NCBI GenBank assembly: GCA_040398805.1
Contig: JBBATK010000011.1
Span: forward strand, 1-64,000
Direction: 5' to 3'
Length of the DNA stretch: 64,000 bases
From: JBBATK01 sp040398805
Lineage (GTDB): Bacteria; Bacteroidota; Ignavibacteria; Kapaibacteriales; NICIL-2
The translations under genes and the position numbers were made by a program. A model generated the notes under the pieces. The model made no database searches. It had not been told where the DNA came from and saw nothing but the letters and a program-made list of their open reading frames with translations. Positions within the stretch are counted from its first letter, which is position 1. The number at the start of each line of letters is the position of its first letter. Shown here piece after piece: positions 17,632-26,745 of the stretch.

Positions 17632-17695
17632 CTACTACCTGAAAATTCTGAAACAAGAGCCCCGCGGTCGAAACCGGCTGGGTGCGATGGACCTA

Positions 17696-17703
17696 CAAAG
17701 ATA
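17696..17703 (-). promoter_or_regulatory. -7 promoter element for infC-rpmI-rplT
   Basis: The minus strand reads TATCTTTG, an exact TAnnTTTG match. Predicted start near 17689, giving a leader of about 58 nt before the TTG start codon. Confidence 0.5.
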
Positions 17704-17802
17704 GGAAAGGACGGGCATACGGAAATTAAGTTTTTTCACGGGGTTGCGTGAGCTTTCCACATTCATGGACGGGGGACGACGTCCCACCTTATTGATACCA
17801 CC

Positions 17803-20787
17803 CTACCGCCGGCGCACGAAAATGGGGTGATACTCCTTGGAACCGTCGCTGTACGAGATGACGAGATAGTACATACCGTCGGTGACAGGAAGTCCCTGGG
17901 CCGTGGTTCCATCCCAATAGTCACAATACACCCGATCTCGATCCCGTGTCTCGTCCGACACCAATTCTCGGACCAGATCTTCATGCTCGTCGTAGATGCG
18001 AAGCGTGGCTCGGCCATTGACTAACGGTGAAGAGTAGATGCCGCAGGATTCCACGCCCGGCTCGAAGGGGTTCGGCGCGATCTTTTTCACGAGCTTCGGT
18101 TTTGTCGATCGGAGCGTGGTGTCGATACGGTAGCAGGAACCCGGACACCAAAGGCGCACGCGGATACTGTCGGGAGATGTCTTCGAGGCCTTGTACTCCC
18201 ACCGGTTCTCGCCCCGCGGCACGGAATCGACAACGACGAAGGTGCGACCTCCGTCGGTCGAGGTGCTGACGATCATCACGGCGCAGATGGAACTATCAGG
18301 TGGCAGATACCACAACACATTCTGATCGGCACACAAGGTATCGATGCTCTTCGTAAGATTCACGTGGATGCCGGCGGGAACGATTGCCGTGCGGACATCC
18401 GGGCTCGACACCCATCGCTTGGTCGTCGCGTTACGTCCCATTGCTCGGATGCGCACAGGAACACTGCCTGCGCCCTGCAAGGGGAACGACACGCACGGAG
18501 CCGAGAAATCGATGGCGAACAGGGAATCCGTCCGCTCGTGATAGAGCTCGTTCTGATAAAACCGTGTCGTGTCCGTGCTGATGGTGTAACTGAGTATCAC
18601 CGAGTCGATGCAGTGGACACGGCCGCGAAGGGTGACACGATTCGTGGCTACCACGGAAACGGGAACCAGTGCCGAATCGATGACGATGGAAGACTTATTG
18701 AACACGACCACGCACGAGGAGTCGCGCACCGAAGAGTCGGCGATGCTCTGCACAATGAAGCGCCCCATCGTACCCGCAAAGAGCGAATCCGGAAGGAGTG
18801 TCATGGTAATGGTATCGGAGGTGTTCGCTTTCGACGGAGAGATGACGCGTGTCTTCAGACCGGGAACGGTATCCGATACATAATCCTGATACATGACGCG
18901 AACATCGGACTGGCTCTTGAAGAGATTCCTCCATGAAAGGGTGATGGAGTCGCCCTCGCAGATTTCCGTTCGTCCGCCGGAGTTCCGACCGGGAAGAAGC
19001 ACTTGAAGGTTGTTCCGGATCGGTTGACCGAAGACGGCGCAACGCATGTTGGTCGTCACGACGATGTCATGACGTCCATCACCGTCCACATCCGCCACCG
19101 ACAGCGCATTGATGTTCTCATTACGGAACGATGCCGTATAGACCGTATCGAACGCATCCTCTTGAGTGAACCGCGGATCCGCGTAGTCGCGCATGCGAAG
19201 CACCATGAAGGAACTGCCGTCGACGAGGATGATCTCCGCCTTCTTGTCGGCCGAACTGTCCAGATCGCTCACGCACGCCACCCAGCCCGGTAGGGCTTGC
19301 GTGACCAGCGTGTCCAGCGGATAGAGATACTCCGTCCGCTTCGTCTCTTTCTGGATACGGGCTCCCGTGCGGTATCGGAGCACCATGAGGCGTGATCCGG
19401 GACAGGCCAGCTCGTGGGTGGTCTGGGTGACAATGATCTCATCGCCAGGGTTGTGCGGGTAGAAAGGAAGATTGCTATTGGCGGTGTCCCCGTCCACATT
19501 CCCTGTACTTACGGACCATGCATGGTTGTTTTTTCCGGCGAAGGAAGGATTCGCCGTATCGCGGAGGCCGGTCACGGGGGCACCAGTGAAATCAAACAGG
19601 TTCAGCCGAGCCGTACCTTGCGATCCGTTACGTCCTACATATTCCTCGGCGACGAGGATGTACGGTGTCATGCTTCCTGTGAGGGCATCCGTGACGCGGA
19701 TATAGGTGGGCGAAAGACGCGGTCGTGTGCTCTTGCCCGGGCCGATGGAATCGGGAACCAGTTCCAGCGGTGCGATGCTCGGAGAGAGGGGTGATTGCAG
19801 AATCGCTCCTGTCAGGTACGCGCGGTTCGCCGTCGTCGATCGCGTCGGATCGAACAGATAGGGGATGGAGGTCGTCAGGGTATCCGGCCAGCATGGGAGA
19901 ACGCACGTGGTCAATCCCGGAACCAGCGCGGCCACGGCCGGCTGCGTGAACGAGACGCCCGGGGCGACCGTGAACTGATTGATGATGGTATCGTTGACGC
20001 TCAGCTGACGTGCGGAGGAACGAAGGTCGACGGAGAACGCGGTGATCCCTCGGAAAAAGGGAAGGCGCTTTCCGGACGTCGAGTCGACGGACGGCGAGCT
20101 CATATCCACCGTACAGAATACCGATGTCGACGTGCCTTGCGCTTCTGCAAAGAAGGGTCGGATGGATGCGAAGAGATTCGGGGAGAACGGAGCGACATTG
20201 ATCGTCAGTCGTTTGATGATGGCCAGGGAATCCGCTGCAGAGTCCAACGCGGCCAGATAGGCCACCGCAAGCGAGTCCTTGGTGTCGCGGCGCTCGATGG
20301 ACTCGAGAGCGATGATGCCCGGATACCGCGCCGATACGCCGGCCGGTAGGTTGTTCTCATCGAAGACGGCGGATGCGGAGGAGACGAACGAGGGCAAGCG
20401 CGTCCGTTTGGCCATCCTGCCCATGGCATCCACCACCAGGAGTTCTCCCCCTACCACCGCCATGATTTCTTGCGGTGCGTAGGGATTTCCCGGAAGCGCC
20501 GCGTCGTTGATCACGTTGCCAATGAGCGGCTGGATGTCGCCCGCCAAGCTCGTGGACGACCATCGCATGATGAGCGAGTCGAGACGTTGGGGAACGGATG
20601 GGAATGATTGCGAGCGGTTGGCCTCCAAAGGTCCGCGCGGGGTCGTCCACCGAGCAGGCGACGACGTCGTGAGCGGTTGTGCATGGAGCGTGAAGAGGGC
20701 GCTCGACGCTATGCAACACAAGAGAGCGACGCAGAGGAAGCGCGTGAGGAAATTCGAACTGCGGTGCTGTGTCATCCGTGACTTCAT
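17803..20787 (-). CDS. Large secreted protein with FG-GAP-like repeat and type IX-type C-terminal domain
   Basis: 994 residues. A signal peptide (hydrophobic stretch about residues 13-32, ending LHAQ) is followed by a mostly beta-rich, Ser/Thr-rich body. A calcium-binding FG-GAP/VCBS-like motif, VADVDGDGRHDIVV, lies mid-protein. The last ~85 residues begin with PNPFEPG and end with Y-rich strands like FlgD-type/T9SS sorting domains (DGMYYLVI... then RRR). Secretion across the outer membrane by the type IX system is inferred. No enzymatic domain was recognised. ATG 20787 is chosen because the -7 element at 20817-20824 excludes the longer form; 20775 is also possible. Confidence 0.75.
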   Translation of the reverse strand: MKSRMTQHRSSNFLTRFLCVALLCCIASSALFTLHAQPLTTSSPARWTTPRGPLEANRSQSFPSVPQRLDSLIMRWSSTSLAGDIQPLIGNVINDAALPGNPYAPQEIMAVVGGELLVVDAMGRMAKRTRLPSFVSSASAVFDENNLPAGVSARYPGIIALESIERRDTKDSLAVAYLAALDSAADSLAIIKRLTINVAPFSPNLFASIRPFFAEAQGTSTSVFCTVDMSSPSVDSTSGKRLPFFRGITAFSVDLRSSARQLSVNDTIINQFTVAPGVSFTQPAVAALVPGLTTCVLPCWPDTLTTSIPYLFDPTRSTTANRAYLTGAILQSPLSPSIAPLELVPDSIGPGKSTRPRLSPTYIRVTDALTGSMTPYILVAEEYVGRNGSQGTARLNLFDFTGAPVTGLRDTANPSFAGKNNHAWSVSTGNVDGDTANSNLPFYPHNPGDEIIVTQTTHELACPGSRLMVLRYRTGARIQKETKRTEYLYPLDTLVTQALPGWVACVSDLDSSADKKAEIILVDGSSFMVLRMRDYADPRFTQEDAFDTVYTASFRNENINALSVADVDGDGRHDIVVTTNMRCAVFGQPIRNNLQVLLPGRNSGGRTEICEGDSITLSWRNLFKSQSDVRVMYQDYVSDTVPGLKTRVISPSKANTSDTITMTLLPDSLFAGTMGRFIVQSIADSSVRDSSCVVVFNKSSIVIDSALVPVSVVATNRVTLRGRVHCIDSVILSYTISTDTTRFYQNELYHERTDSLFAIDFSAPCVSFPLQGAGSVPVRIRAMGRNATTKRWVSSPDVRTAIVPAGIHVNLTKSIDTLCADQNVLWYLPPDSSICAVMIVSTSTDGGRTFVVVDSVPRGENRWEYKASKTSPDSIRVRLWCPGSCYRIDTTLRSTKPKLVKKIAPNPFEPGVESCGIYSSPLVNGRATLRIYDEHEDLVRELVSDETRDRDRVYCDYWDGTTAQGLPVTDGMYYLVISYSDGSKEYHPIFVRRR

Positions 20788-20816
20788 TGAAGTGAATACT
20801 CGCATCCGGGCGTGCA

Positions 20817-20824
20817 CAAATATA
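20817..20824 (-). promoter_or_regulatory. -7 promoter element for the secreted FG-GAP protein
   Basis: The minus strand reads TATATTTG, an exact TAnnTTTG match, predicting a start near 20810 and a ~23-nt leader. Confidence 0.55.
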
Positions 20825-20875
20825 CCACGGGGAGCTACCCGTGCACGTTTGCAGGGAAGGCAAATATCGTTCGCC

Positions 20876-21136
20876 CTACGTGCAGTCTTCCTCGGCGTCG
20901 GGGAGTTCGCTCAACGAGTTCTGCTCCATGTCGCGAAGGAGACCTTCGGCGGCGACCGCCCGGTCTGCCGGCACGTAGATTTTTACCACCGCCAGCGATC
21001 CCACGGTCAAGGCGCGGGATGAATCCGCAGCGGAAACCACACGCGCCGGGATGCCCTGCGATTCCAGGAACCCTTCCACGATGGATGCGTGATACACCGT
21101 CGATGTGGTGTATACCTGTGCCCAGGGCGAACTCAT
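20876..21136 (-). CDS. DUF2007 small signal-transducing-type protein
   Basis: 86 residues. It opens with a VYTTSTVYHASIVEGFLES segment followed by a GI-A-V turn and a VKIYVPADRAVAAEGLL helix, the pattern of the DUF2007 (putative signal-transducing, PII-like fold) family, with an acidic Cys-containing end. Its ATG overlaps the kynU stop as ATGA (21133-21136), indicating translational coupling. Function unknown; the coupling suggests it could sense a ligand linked to the kynurenine step, but such genes are also simply placed downstream. Confidence 0.8.
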   Translation of the reverse strand: MSSPWAQVYTTSTVYHASIVEGFLESQGIPARVVSAADSSRALTVGSLAVVKIYVPADRAVAAEGLLRDMEQNSLSELPDAEEDCT

Positions 21137-22413
21137 GAAGATTGACAATACGCGTGAAGGATGTCGCCGAATCGATAGACGTCTTCGAAGGAACAGTACA
21201 ACGGAGCAGGGGCCATGCGGATGACATTCGGATTGCGCCAGTCGGCAATCACGCCACGTTCGGTCAGTGCCTCGAACATCGACCTGCCGTTGCGTGTGGC
21301 GATGGTCGACACCTGGGCACCGCGGGCGTCATCGTGCCGAGGAGTGATGATCCGCAACGCGTCTTCGGGGAATCGGTGGCCGATGGAATCGATCACATGC
21401 ATCAGATACGAGGAGAGGCGGATGCTTTTGGCGCGAATGACCTCCATTCCCACTTCGTGAAAAATGTCAAGGGCGGCCTTGTGGATGGCCATGGAGAACA
21501 CCGGTGCATTGCTGAGTTGCCAGCTGTCTGCGGACTTGACAGGCACGAAGCGATGGGGCATGGTGAAGCGGGTGCTCTCGTCATTACCCCACCAGCCTGC
21601 CGGCCTGACCAAGTCCGTATTCATGCAATGTCGCTCATGAACGAAACAGCCGCCCACGCCGCCGGGTCCGGAATTCAGGTACTTGTAGGAGCACCATGCG
21701 GCATAATCCACGTTCCACTCGTGAAGACGCAATGGTACATTCCCGATGGCATGGGCTAGGTCCCACCCCGCTATGGCACCATGACGATGCGCCGCCTCCG
21801 TGATACGGGCCACGTCGAAAACCTGTCCCGTATAGTAATGCACCGCACTGAAATGCAGAAGGCATAACCGCTCGCCCAACGAGTCTATGATGTCGACGAT
21901 GTCCTCCGTCCTCAATGTCTCTTCGCCTTCGCGTGGAAACACCTCGATGATGTGTTCATCCGGGGTACGGCCGTGCATGCGCACGTGGCTCTCTGCGGCG
22001 TAACGGTCGGAGGGGAATTCGTTGCCCAACAGAAGAATCTTCGTTCGCTCTCCCTGCGGACGGTAGAACGTGGTCATCATGAGGTGCACATTCACCGTAA
22101 GGGAATTCATGCACGTCACTTCCGTCGGCAGAGCGCCTGTCAATGCGGCAAGCGGTTCGCGGAATTGCGCATGATAGGAATACCACGGCGTACGCGCATT
22201 GAAGTGTCCTTCCACGCCATGTGCCTGCCAGTCCGCGAATTCCTGATGCACTCCGGCTTCGGCATCGCGGGGCAGCAGGCCCAAGGAGTTTCCGCAGAAG
22301 TAGATGCAGTCGGCGGAATCATGCTGAGGAAACAGGAACCGTGAGCGCATGTCGCGCAGCGGGTCCTGCATGTCCAGGTTGCGTGCTTCTTCGAGCGATG
22401 AAGGGAAGACCAT
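21133..22413 (-). CDS. kynU: Kynureninase
   Basis: 426 residues, fold-type I PLP enzyme that hydrolyses L-kynurenine to anthranilate and alanine (or 3-hydroxykynurenine to 3-hydroxyanthranilate). The PLP lysine lies in WCSYKYLNSGPGG, preceded by GWDLAHAIGN. Ring-binding Trp and Asn residues occur in PAGWWGNDES. The family N-terminus (SLEEARNLDMQDPLRDMRSRF) follows ATG 22413, and the -7 element at 22448-22455 would start transcription near 22441, after two longer in-frame ATGs (22461, 22446). No other kynurenine or NAD genes are nearby. Confidence 0.93.
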   Translation of the reverse strand: MVFPSSLEEARNLDMQDPLRDMRSRFLFPQHDSADCIYFCGNSLGLLPRDAEAGVHQEFADWQAHGVEGHFNARTPWYSYHAQFREPLAALTGALPTEVTCMNSLTVNVHLMMTTFYRPQGERTKILLLGNEFPSDRYAAESHVRMHGRTPDEHIIEVFPREGEETLRTEDIVDIIDSLGERLCLLHFSAVHYYTGQVFDVARITEAAHRHGAIAGWDLAHAIGNVPLRLHEWNVDYAAWCSYKYLNSGPGGVGGCFVHERHCMNTDLVRPAGWWGNDESTRFTMPHRFVPVKSADSWQLSNAPVFSMAIHKAALDIFHEVGMEVIRAKSIRLSSYLMHVIDSIGHRFPEDALRIITPRHDDARGAQVSTIATRNGRSMFEALTERGVIADWRNPNVIRMAPAPLYCSFEDVYRFGDILHAYCQSS

Positions 22414-22447
22414 GGAAAATCGAGTGAACGTTGAGGGATTCGGCATG

Positions 22448-22455
22448 CAAAAGTA
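22448..22455 (-). promoter_or_regulatory. -7 promoter element for kynU
   Basis: The minus strand reads TACTTTTG, an exact TAnnTTTG match. Predicted start near 22441, 28 nt before ATG 22413; it argues against the longer kynU starts. Confidence 0.5.
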
Positions 22456-22706
22456 CGCCATGCAGGTGGCACGGTGTCAGGAAGAGTGATGGTGTGGAAG
22501 CAGAGGAAGGATCGACCCTGACATGGAAGAGAGAGGATTCCGCAGTATGCGCAAGAAATCCGTATTTTTCCCATCATCATGTGTGCTTTGCAGCGGAGCT
22601 CAGGCAGACATTCGGGCGGCTCGATTCCGTCCGGAGAAGTTCCGGATACACCTTAATCCCGGAGGACAGACAAGGTGGATCCGGAGTAACCAATCACGAG
22701 GTCAAA

Positions 22707-24245
22707 ATGACGAATCACACGACAACCGCGCCTGGGAAATCCGTTCCACTGACGTTCGCAGCGGCCATGCTCTTTTGCGCGATGATCCTTTCCGGTTGTG
22801 GCGGACTTCGCATGACGCGGGATTACATCATGGCGAAGGACGCCGTGAACAAACAGGATTGGAATCTTGCCAAGCAGTTGCTGGAAAAAGAAGTAGCGCG
22901 TGACCGGTTCAACTACGAGGCGTGGTACTACCTAGGAGTGACCCATCAGAAGCTTGGTGATATGAAGGCCATGAACGATGCCTATCTCGTCGCAGAGCGC
23001 GGCCTGAACAGTGATTTCAAATCCTCCATCGCGCGGGCGCGCTTCAGTGCCTGGGCAGAGGACTTCAATACCGGGGTGGACATCTATAATCGTTTTGCCG
23101 ATTCCGGCGACACAACCCGCCTGAGTCGGGCCATCGAGCTTATGAATCGCGCGAAAGCGCTCAAACCCGAATACCCGGAAAATTTCGCCGTGCTCGGTAT
23201 GCTCTACGAAGCGCGTCTGGACACGGTGGCGATGGTGGCAGAGTATGAAGGGTACGCCCGTCTTCAGAAAGATGAGATAGACTTTGCCGCCGGCAAGGGT
23301 ATCACCATCGGTATGCCACGACGGAAAGTCGTTGATGTGCTGGGTCCACGAACGTCTGAACGCGCTGTGATGAGCGGAACTGATTCCTTGGCAACGGACG
23401 AATATTCCGGAAAGGACGTTGTGTACGTGTCGTCGATTCGTCGTGACAAAGGCGACTTCGCCGTTGAGGGCTGGCGAGTGAATCCGCCGGTAACATGGTC
23501 CAAGGACGAGAAGGAACGATACTCGCCGTTCAATACCCGTCCTATCGCCCAGCTTGCTTCCATCATGTACAAACGTAACGAGCTCGATCGCGCGCTTACG
23601 TACACCGAACTCATCACGTCGATACGACCAGACGATGAGCAGGCCCAGGCGCTCCGTGTCCAGATCTACAACGACCAGGGAAAAGCCGACAGCGCGCTTG
23701 CCCTCCTGGACCTCCTCGTGGTGCAGAATCCGTCGAATAAGAATTTTATCAACAACTATGCACTTGCCTTGCTTCGCATGGAGAAGTTCGACGAAGCGGT
23801 GATCCAGTACGAAAGGGTGCTGGGACTGGATCCGGATTACGACATCGCTTTGCTGAATTGCGCAGCAGCCTTGAAGAACAAAGCAATCATCCTGCAAAAA
23901 GCCGAACGTGATATGAAGATGCGCGACAACCGGTATCGGGAGAACGAGCAACGGTTCTTTCCCTTGCTGACGAAGGCGGCGGATCTTTTCGAGCGGTATC
24001 GTCGATTGTACGAGCACCGGTCGGATGTCGTGCCGCTTGAACACCTCGTGAATATCTACGAAGTGACCGGCGACAAGGTCCGTCTCGGCAAAGTGGTCGG
24101 AGACTTGGAAGCTCTCGAGTCCACGAACGCGGGAAGCGTCCGCTACTGGGAGCTGCTCGGCGGAATCTACTCGCGGGCGAAACAGAACGACAAGGCGGAA
24201 CGCGCGTTCCGCAGAGCGGACGAAGCGAAAGCCGCTAACAAGTAA
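22707..24245 (+). CDS. TPR lipoprotein with an embedded SmpA/BamE-like segment
   Basis: 512 residues. A lipoprotein signal ends with LSGC (lipobox near residue 32). TPR-type helices run through residues ~50-180, then again ~285-400 and near the C-terminus. Between them, residues ~198-217 read GITIGMPRRKVVDVLGPRTS, which resembles the G-M-x-x-x-V-x-x-x-L-G-x-P signature of the SmpA/BamE fold. This suggests an outer-membrane-associated scaffold, but the function is unknown. ATG 22707 is preceded by GAGGTC and begins the signal peptide; the open frame extends further upstream without signal character. Confidence 0.8.
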   Translation: MTNHTTTAPGKSVPLTFAAAMLFCAMILSGCGGLRMTRDYIMAKDAVNKQDWNLAKQLLEKEVARDRFNYEAWYYLGVTHQKLGDMKAMNDAYLVAERGLNSDFKSSIARARFSAWAEDFNTGVDIYNRFADSGDTTRLSRAIELMNRAKALKPEYPENFAVLGMLYEARLDTVAMVAEYEGYARLQKDEIDFAAGKGITIGMPRRKVVDVLGPRTSERAVMSGTDSLATDEYSGKDVVYVSSIRRDKGDFAVEGWRVNPPVTWSKDEKERYSPFNTRPIAQLASIMYKRNELDRALTYTELITSIRPDDEQAQALRVQIYNDQGKADSALALLDLLVVQNPSNKNFINNYALALLRMEKFDEAVIQYERVLGLDPDYDIALLNCAAALKNKAIILQKAERDMKMRDNRYRENEQRFFPLLTKAADLFERYRRLYEHRSDVVPLEHLVNIYEVTGDKVRLGKVVGDLEALESTNAGSVRYWELLGGIYSRAKQNDKAERAFRRADEAKAANK

Positions 24246-24354
24246 GCGCCTCCGCAGCTCCTCAATAAATGTCGTATCTTCACGTCCATCGTCAGCACCG
24301 ACGCCACGCCACGGCGGGCGTTCCATTCGCATCACCTATTCACGAAAGCACCCC

Positions 24355-24669
24355 ATGTCGCAAATGGATCAGCAGCAACCGCAACAGATAAACATCGAGC
24401 TCGGAGAGAAAGAAGCCGAAGGCATCTATTCCAATCTCGCCATCATCTCGCACTCGCCAGCGGAGTTCGTGTTGGATTTCACACGCATCCTTCCCGGCGT
24501 CCCTAAGGCGCGCGTCCTCGCCCGCATCGTCATGACACCGCAACATGCCAAGCTTCTGCTCGGCGCGCTCAACGACAATATCATCCGCTACGAACAGCAG
24601 TACTCCGAGATAGCGATCAACGACGGGAACATCATGCCTCCGATCGGCGAAGGTCAGAAGTTCCACTAA
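24355..24669 (+). CDS. DUF3467 protein
   Basis: 104 residues, matching the DUF3467 family: an acidic N-terminal strand (INIELGEKEAEGIYSNLAIISHS), a DF.RILPG segment, and a helix ending LNDNIIRYEQQY. These small cytoplasmic proteins are widespread in Bacteroidota/Chlorobiota and have no assigned role. It lies 48 bases before clpP in the same orientation, which suggests cotranscription with the ClpP-ClpX protease. Confidence 0.88.
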   Translation: MSQMDQQQPQQINIELGEKEAEGIYSNLAIISHSPAEFVLDFTRILPGVPKARVLARIVMTPQHAKLLLGALNDNIIRYEQQYSEIAINDGNIMPPIGEGQKFH

Positions 24670-24717
24670 GTCATATCGCTCACCCCAGTCATCGTCCACC
24701 TCAGTATCATCACCCGT

Positions 24718-25326
24718 ATGTACGACCCGAATACGATAACCCAACAACTTGTACCGTATGTCATCGAGCAGACCAGCCGTGGCGAACGCTCCTATGACAT
24801 CTATTCCCGTTTGCTGAAAGAGCGCATCATCTTCATCGGCACTCCCATCGATGACTATGTAGCTTCCCTCAGCATCGCACAGCTCCTCTTCCTGGCGAGC
24901 GAAGATCCCACGAAGGATATCTTCATGTATATCAACTCTCCCGGCGGCAGCGTGACGGCAGGTTTGGCGATCTATGATACCATGCAGTTCATCAAGCCGG
25001 ACATATCCACGTATTGTGTGGGCATGGCTGCGTCCATGGCACAAGTCCTTCTCTGCGCCGGTACCAAAGGCAAAAGGTTCGCGTTGCCTCACTCGCGCAT
25101 CATGCTGCATCAGCCCCTCGGCGGTACGCAAGGTCAGGCCACCGATATAGAAATCTATACCAAGGAGATGCTTCGCATCCGCGACTCCCTGTACTCGATC
25201 ATCGAACGGCACTCCGGTCAGCCTTTCGAGAAGATCAAAGCCGATGCCGATCGTGATAACTACATGTCGCCCAAAGAGGCACTCGAATACGGTCTCATCG
25301 ATACCATTCTGGACAGCAACAAGTAG
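24718..25326 (+). CDS. clpP: ATP-dependent Clp protease proteolytic subunit
   Basis: 202 residues, serine protease that assembles as a double heptamer. Catalytic triad visible: Ser106 (GMAASMAQ), His131 (IMLHQPLGG) and Asp180 (DADRDNYMS). The N-terminal VPYVIEQTSRGERSYDIYSRLLK is the universal ClpP start, with almost no propeptide. It is followed 73 bases later by clpX. Confidence 0.98.
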   Translation: MYDPNTITQQLVPYVIEQTSRGERSYDIYSRLLKERIIFIGTPIDDYVASLSIAQLLFLASEDPTKDIFMYINSPGGSVTAGLAIYDTMQFIKPDISTYCVGMAASMAQVLLCAGTKGKRFALPHSRIMLHQPLGGTQGQATDIEIYTKEMLRIRDSLYSIIERHSGQPFEKIKADADRDNYMSPKEALEYGLIDTILDSNK

Positions 25327-25399
25327 TCCGTCCGGTTCCGTCGGCACCATCGTCGGTGACGATGCCGAAGTCATTCACCCCGTATTCGGAGCATGAAGC

Positions 25400-26674
25400 A
25401 TGAAGAAGCAAGAGGATGATGAAATGCGCTGCGCATTCTGCGGCCGCATGAGTCATGAGGTCACAACCCTGGTCACCTCTCCTTCAGGGGCGAACATCTG
25501 CGACCTTTGCCTGGTGAACTCGTTGGTGCTCATGCAGCAGAACCAGAAGAAGACGGAACCCGCCGAGCAGCGACCCGTCAAGTACAACCTTCCGAAGCCC
25601 ACGGAGATCAAGGCCAAGCTCGATGAATACGTCGTCGGTCAGGACGAAGCCAAACGCATGTTGTCCGTTGCCGTCTACAACCACTACAAACGCATCGTGT
25701 CGCACGGCATGGTGGGTATGTACGAGGACGTTGAAATTGAAAAGAGCAATATCCTCATGATGGGTCCCACAGGAACCGGCAAGACCCTCCTTGCCCAGAC
25801 CCTCGCCCGCATCCTCGATGTCCCCTTCGCCATCGCCGACGCAACGACGGTGACGGAGTCCGGATACGTCGGCGACGACGTGGAGAGTATCATCGTCAAT
25901 CTCGTACAGAATGCGGACTTCGACGTAGCTCGTGCAGAGCTCGGAATCATCTACATCGATGAAATCGACAAGATCACCCGCAAAGGCGATAGCGCCAGCA
26001 TCACCCGCGATGTGAGCGGAGAGGGAGTACAGCAAGGACTTCTCAAACTCCTCGAGGGTACCGTTGCCGGTGTGCCGCCTCGCGGCGGACGCAAACACCC
26101 CGAGCAACCACTCTTGCATGTGAATACGAAAAACATCCTCTTCATTTGCGGTGGGGCGTTCGACGGACTGGAAAAGATCATCGCACGTCGCATGAAGGCG
26201 GCTACCATAGGCTTCCACACGGCAGCCGAAGAAATCGTCGAAGAAACCTATGAACTGTTCCGTCATGCCGAACCGGACGACCTCAACAAGTTCGGCTTCA
26301 TCCCCGAGTTCGTCGGCCGGATGCCTGTTTTCGCACCCCTTCAACCCCTGGATGACGACGCCATGCTCAGCATCCTTACTCTGCCGAAAAACGCCATAAC
26401 GAAGCAGTATGAGAAGCTGTTCTACATGGAAGGCGTAGAGTTGGAGTTCGAAGAAGCGGCGCTGCGCGAAGTGGTAGCCCTTGCAAAGGGTAGGAAGACC
26501 GGTGCGCGCGGATTGCGATCCATTATGGAAACAGCCATGCTTCCAATCATGTACACGCTTCCCGGACAGGATGATCTGCGGCGCGTGATCATCACGGCGG
26601 CGTGCATCCGTGGCGAGGGCGACCCCACGTATGTCCGCACAAAGAAGCGTCGCGGTATAGCCGACGCCGCATAG
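25400..26674 (+). CDS. clpX: ATP-dependent Clp protease ATP-binding subunit ClpX
   Basis: 424 residues. The N-terminal zinc-binding domain has CAFC and CDLC pairs (residues ~12-40). The AAA+ domain has Walker A GPTGTGKT, Walker B IIYIDEIDKI and the GYVGDDVE pore loop. A C-terminal lid domain carries GARGLRSIME. It unfolds tagged substrates into ClpP, encoded immediately upstream. An overlapping short ATG at 25393 is in another frame. Confidence 0.98.
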   Translation: MKKQEDDEMRCAFCGRMSHEVTTLVTSPSGANICDLCLVNSLVLMQQNQKKTEPAEQRPVKYNLPKPTEIKAKLDEYVVGQDEAKRMLSVAVYNHYKRIVSHGMVGMYEDVEIEKSNILMMGPTGTGKTLLAQTLARILDVPFAIADATTVTESGYVGDDVESIIVNLVQNADFDVARAELGIIYIDEIDKITRKGDSASITRDVSGEGVQQGLLKLLEGTVAGVPPRGGRKHPEQPLLHVNTKNILFICGGAFDGLEKIIARRMKAATIGFHTAAEEIVEETYELFRHAEPDDLNKFGFIPEFVGRMPVFAPLQPLDDDAMLSILTLPKNAITKQYEKLFYMEGVELEFEEAALREVVALAKGRKTGARGLRSIMETAMLPIMYTLPGQDDLRRVIITAACIRGEGDPTYVRTKKRRGIADAA

Positions 26675-26692
26675 AAGGGCACATCCTTTGGC

Positions 26693-26715
26693 GGTGTCCT
26701 CATGGTGAGGACGCC
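26693..26715. terminator. Hairpin between convergent clpX and osmC, possible terminator without T-run
   Basis: GGTGTCCTCA (26693-26702) pairs with TGAGGACGCC (26706-26715), ten pairs with one G-T, around a 3-base loop. It stands 19 bases after the clpX stop but lacks a T tract on either strand, so its role as an intrinsic terminator is uncertain. Confidence 0.4.
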
Positions 26716-26745
26716 CTGTCGGATTGACCGGTCCTGAACTCTCGG

